64,000 bases of DNA from Theionarchaea archaeon (GTDB lineage: Archaea > Methanobacteriota_B > Thermococci > Methanofastidiosales > SZ-28-30): positions 1-64,000 of the forward strand of contig JACVGT010000025.1 of NCBI GenBank assembly GCA_018992685.1, written 5' to 3'. A program made the translations under genes and the position numbers. The notes below the pieces were generated by a model. That model saw nothing but the letters and a program-made list of their open reading frames with translations, was not told the origin of the DNA and searched no databases. Shown one piece after another: positions 62,486 to 64,000 of this stretch (positions within the stretch are counted from its first letter, which is position 1; the number at the start of each line of letters is the position of its first letter).

Positions 62486-64000
62486 ATGACGAAGATGAGA
62501 GACAAAATCTTAATATTGGGGTTAAGTGCTGCTCTTCTTATGAGTTTATTTTGTTATGTTCAGGAGATAGCAGCAGGGTATGATGGTTTGAGTGAGAGAA
62601 TTCCTGTTGTGGGAGATGATGTTGCAGGCTCTCTCAGTAATGTGCCACCTGTGGTGGAAGTTGTACCTGATGTATCCAGTGGGAAGGCACCCTTGCGCGT
62701 GCAATTTGAGGGAGATGTGTATGATGAGGACGGGGAGATTACTAGTCTGGAATGGGACTTTGAAGGAGACGGGGCCTTTGAGGTTACGAGTGATCTGAAG
62801 AGTATTGAGAGACCTCAGAAGTTGCAGGCGGCACGGGAAGGATTACAGAAGGAGCATGTATATGATAATCCAGGAATCTACCATGCGGTCGTCAGGGTGA
62901 CGGATGATAAAGAGGAGAGTACTACAGCATCTGTGACCATACAGGTGTATTCGGATAGACCATGGCTGGATATTACGCCATCCAACAAGGATGGATTTTT
63001 GTATCAGGCACAGGCTGGATATGAGGCCTTCTTTGGGGAAAATGTGGGTAAAGAGATAAAATTTGAGTTGAATAACGCATATATTACGTACCGAATGGTG
63101 AATCAGTCTTTTGGTGCTGTCAATACCGCAAAGGGTGAACCTGAAGGGAACAGAATCTGGTACAGGAATGTCTTCCCCGGAGTTGATATACGATATACGG
63201 TGCATGAGGATTTGTTACTGGAAGAATTTGTGGTATACCAGCCCGTGGGTATAACGGTGATTGAGCAGGAATTTGTAACGCATGGAGTGGACTATAAGAT
63301 GGAGGAAGATGGGTCCATTGGGTTCTACAATGGGGAAGATCTGGTATTTTCTATCCCGAAACCGGTGATGTATGAGTTTAATAACCCGGAAAGGAAGTGT
63401 TACGGGTTACATTATGAAGTTGTGGAGAAAGGTAATTTGTACATACTGAGGAAGGTTATTGATAATTTAGAATGGTTAAAGTCTGCCAAATATCCCGTGG
63501 TCATTGATTCGTCCACGCAGGGCGAGATAGCTGATCCCTGGGAACAGCAGGGGTTAACACCGTACGGGCAGTACTTCCAGAACATGAATGAATATGTTGA
63601 TCCCTTGACTGGGCATCTTAATATAAGACAGACAGATTATTCTCTATCTGGGAGAGGGCTGGATTTATCCATATCCAGGGTCTACTCCACGGTGGTGGCT
63701 TACAAGGAAGATGAAGAGGAGAGTGGCTCTGGGGAGTATGTACCCATTGCTACCTATAAAGAAGCACCCACGGATCTGGGATATGGATGGTCTCTGGATT
63801 TTCCCTGGCTGGAATTTAACGAGGATGACCAGGAACCTGGCCACTACTTACATTTACCCAAAGGGGTCCAGATCAAGACCAATTTTGTTGATGGAGTATG
63901 GATTGATGAGACACACCACTTTGTTATGTACATTAATGGAGATTATTCCTATACCAAATACAGAGATGATGGTGTGAGAGAAGACTATGATAGTCAGGGG
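62486..64000 (+). CDS. Large secreted PKD/RHS-type protein (cut by window edge)
   Basis: At least 505 residues, running off the right edge. A signal peptide (ILILGLSAALLMSLF) is followed by a PKD domain (VQFEGDVYDEDGEITSLEWDFEGD, residues about 60-155), a beta-rich region with NVFPGVDIRY, and the RHS/YD start block DPLTGHLNIRQTDYSLSGRGLDLSISRVYS (about 371-400). Such proteins wrap a C-terminal toxin or are large surface proteins. In-frame ATGs at 62417 and 62426 also exist; 62486 or 62495 give the best signal peptide, with AAGGAG close by. Confidence 0.85.
   Translation, partial: MTKMRDKILILGLSAALLMSLFCYVQEIAAGYDGLSERIPVVGDDVAGSLSNVPPVVEVVPDVSSGKAPLRVQFEGDVYDEDGEITSLEWDFEGDGAFEVTSDLKSIERPQKLQAAREGLQKEHVYDNPGIYHAVVRVTDDKEESTTASVTIQVYSDRPWLDITPSNKDGFLYQAQAGYEAFFGENVGKEIKFELNNAYITYRMVNQSFGAVNTAKGEPEGNRIWYRNVFPGVDIRYTVHEDLLLEEFVVYQPVGITVIEQEFVTHGVDYKMEEDGSIGFYNGEDLVFSIPKPVMYEFNNPERKCYGLHYEVVEKGNLYILRKVIDNLEWLKSAKYPVVIDSSTQGEIADPWEQQGLTPYGQYFQNMNEYVDPLTGHLNIRQTDYSLSGRGLDLSISRVYSTVVAYKEDEEESGSGEYVPIATYKEAPTDLGYGWSLDFPWLEFNEDDQEPGHYLHLPKGVQIKTNFVDGVWIDETHHFVMYINGDYSYTKYRDDGVREDYDSQG

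Noticed and set aside
1..64000. CRISPR arrays and rRNA genes
   Set aside because: No regularly spaced 24-40 base repeats with unique spacers and no rRNA-like sequence were seen; the DASGLVR and PIPPGWP repeats are 21-bp units without spacers.

Overview
The window looks like a piece of a euryarchaeal chromosome. Reasons seen in the sequence: many genes start 22-30 bases downstream of a TTTAWA-type TATA box, others have strong GGAGG/GGTGA ribosome sites, and the gene set is archaeal (AglB/STT3 oligosaccharyltransferase, NurA, DtdA-type D-aminoacyl-tRNA deacylase, archaeal mevalonate-pathway decarboxylase, Lrp-type regulator, DUF92, archaeal LeuC/LeuD). A corrinoid (B12-binding) methyl carrier protein suggests an anaerobe with methyl-transfer metabolism. 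I cannot name the genus; nothing here is a lineage-specific marker I can prove.

Layout. Positions 1-150 hold one end of an IS21/IS481-like element. From about 0.3 to 44.8 kb the gene order looks like a normal, gene-dense archaeal core: a large secreted subtilase; NurA nuclease; a DUF599 membrane protein; a (phospho)mevalonate decarboxylase; PHP phosphoesterase; HEAT protein and AglB; a tiny zinc-finger protein; a pair of secreted/anchored proteins with a TPR-like tail; a SAM hydrolase with a one-base frameshift; an unusual ubiquitin-like/GcvH-like fusion; DUF167 and Toprim proteins; a corrinoid protein, a TudS-like protein and IlvE; three tandem paralogous lipoproteins; a coiled-coil protein; DtdA; Fpg/MutM; a class III aminotransferase divergent from an Lrp regulator; DUF92; a phosphatase plus M20 peptidase; an SDR and a carotenoid-type oxidoreductase; LeuC-LeuD-methyltransferase; cupin; DUF6512; a PQQ-propeller protein; and a beta-lactamase-fold lipoprotein.

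From about 44.8 to 62.4 kb the sequence becomes visibly more AT-rich and turns into an accessory island. It contains a radical SAM/SPASM protein, a tyrosine recombinase preceded by three palindromic sites, a large membrane protein with helical repeats, two copies of a 0.5-kb segment with a ribbon-helix-helix-like gene and hairpin terminator, a three-gene unknown operon, a four-gene operon encoding a heptad-repeat protein, an S-layer-like secreted protein, a small membrane protein and the RHH-like protein, a two-gene operon with a PD-(D/E)XK nuclease-like protein, and transposase and gene remnants. A 158-bp fragment of the PQQ-propeller gene is copied inside the left part of this island, showing that it was assembled by recombination. 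The window ends inside a large secreted PKD/RHS-type protein.

The best candidates for undescribed biology are the heptad-repeat/S-layer/RHH operon (about 55.0-57.3 kb, with a partial second copy at 53.0-53.5 kb), the two-gene nuclease operon (57.8-60.6 kb), the ubiquitin-like/GcvH-like fusion (19.1-19.9 kb), and the evenly phased palindromes in front of the recombinase (48.9-49.0 kb).
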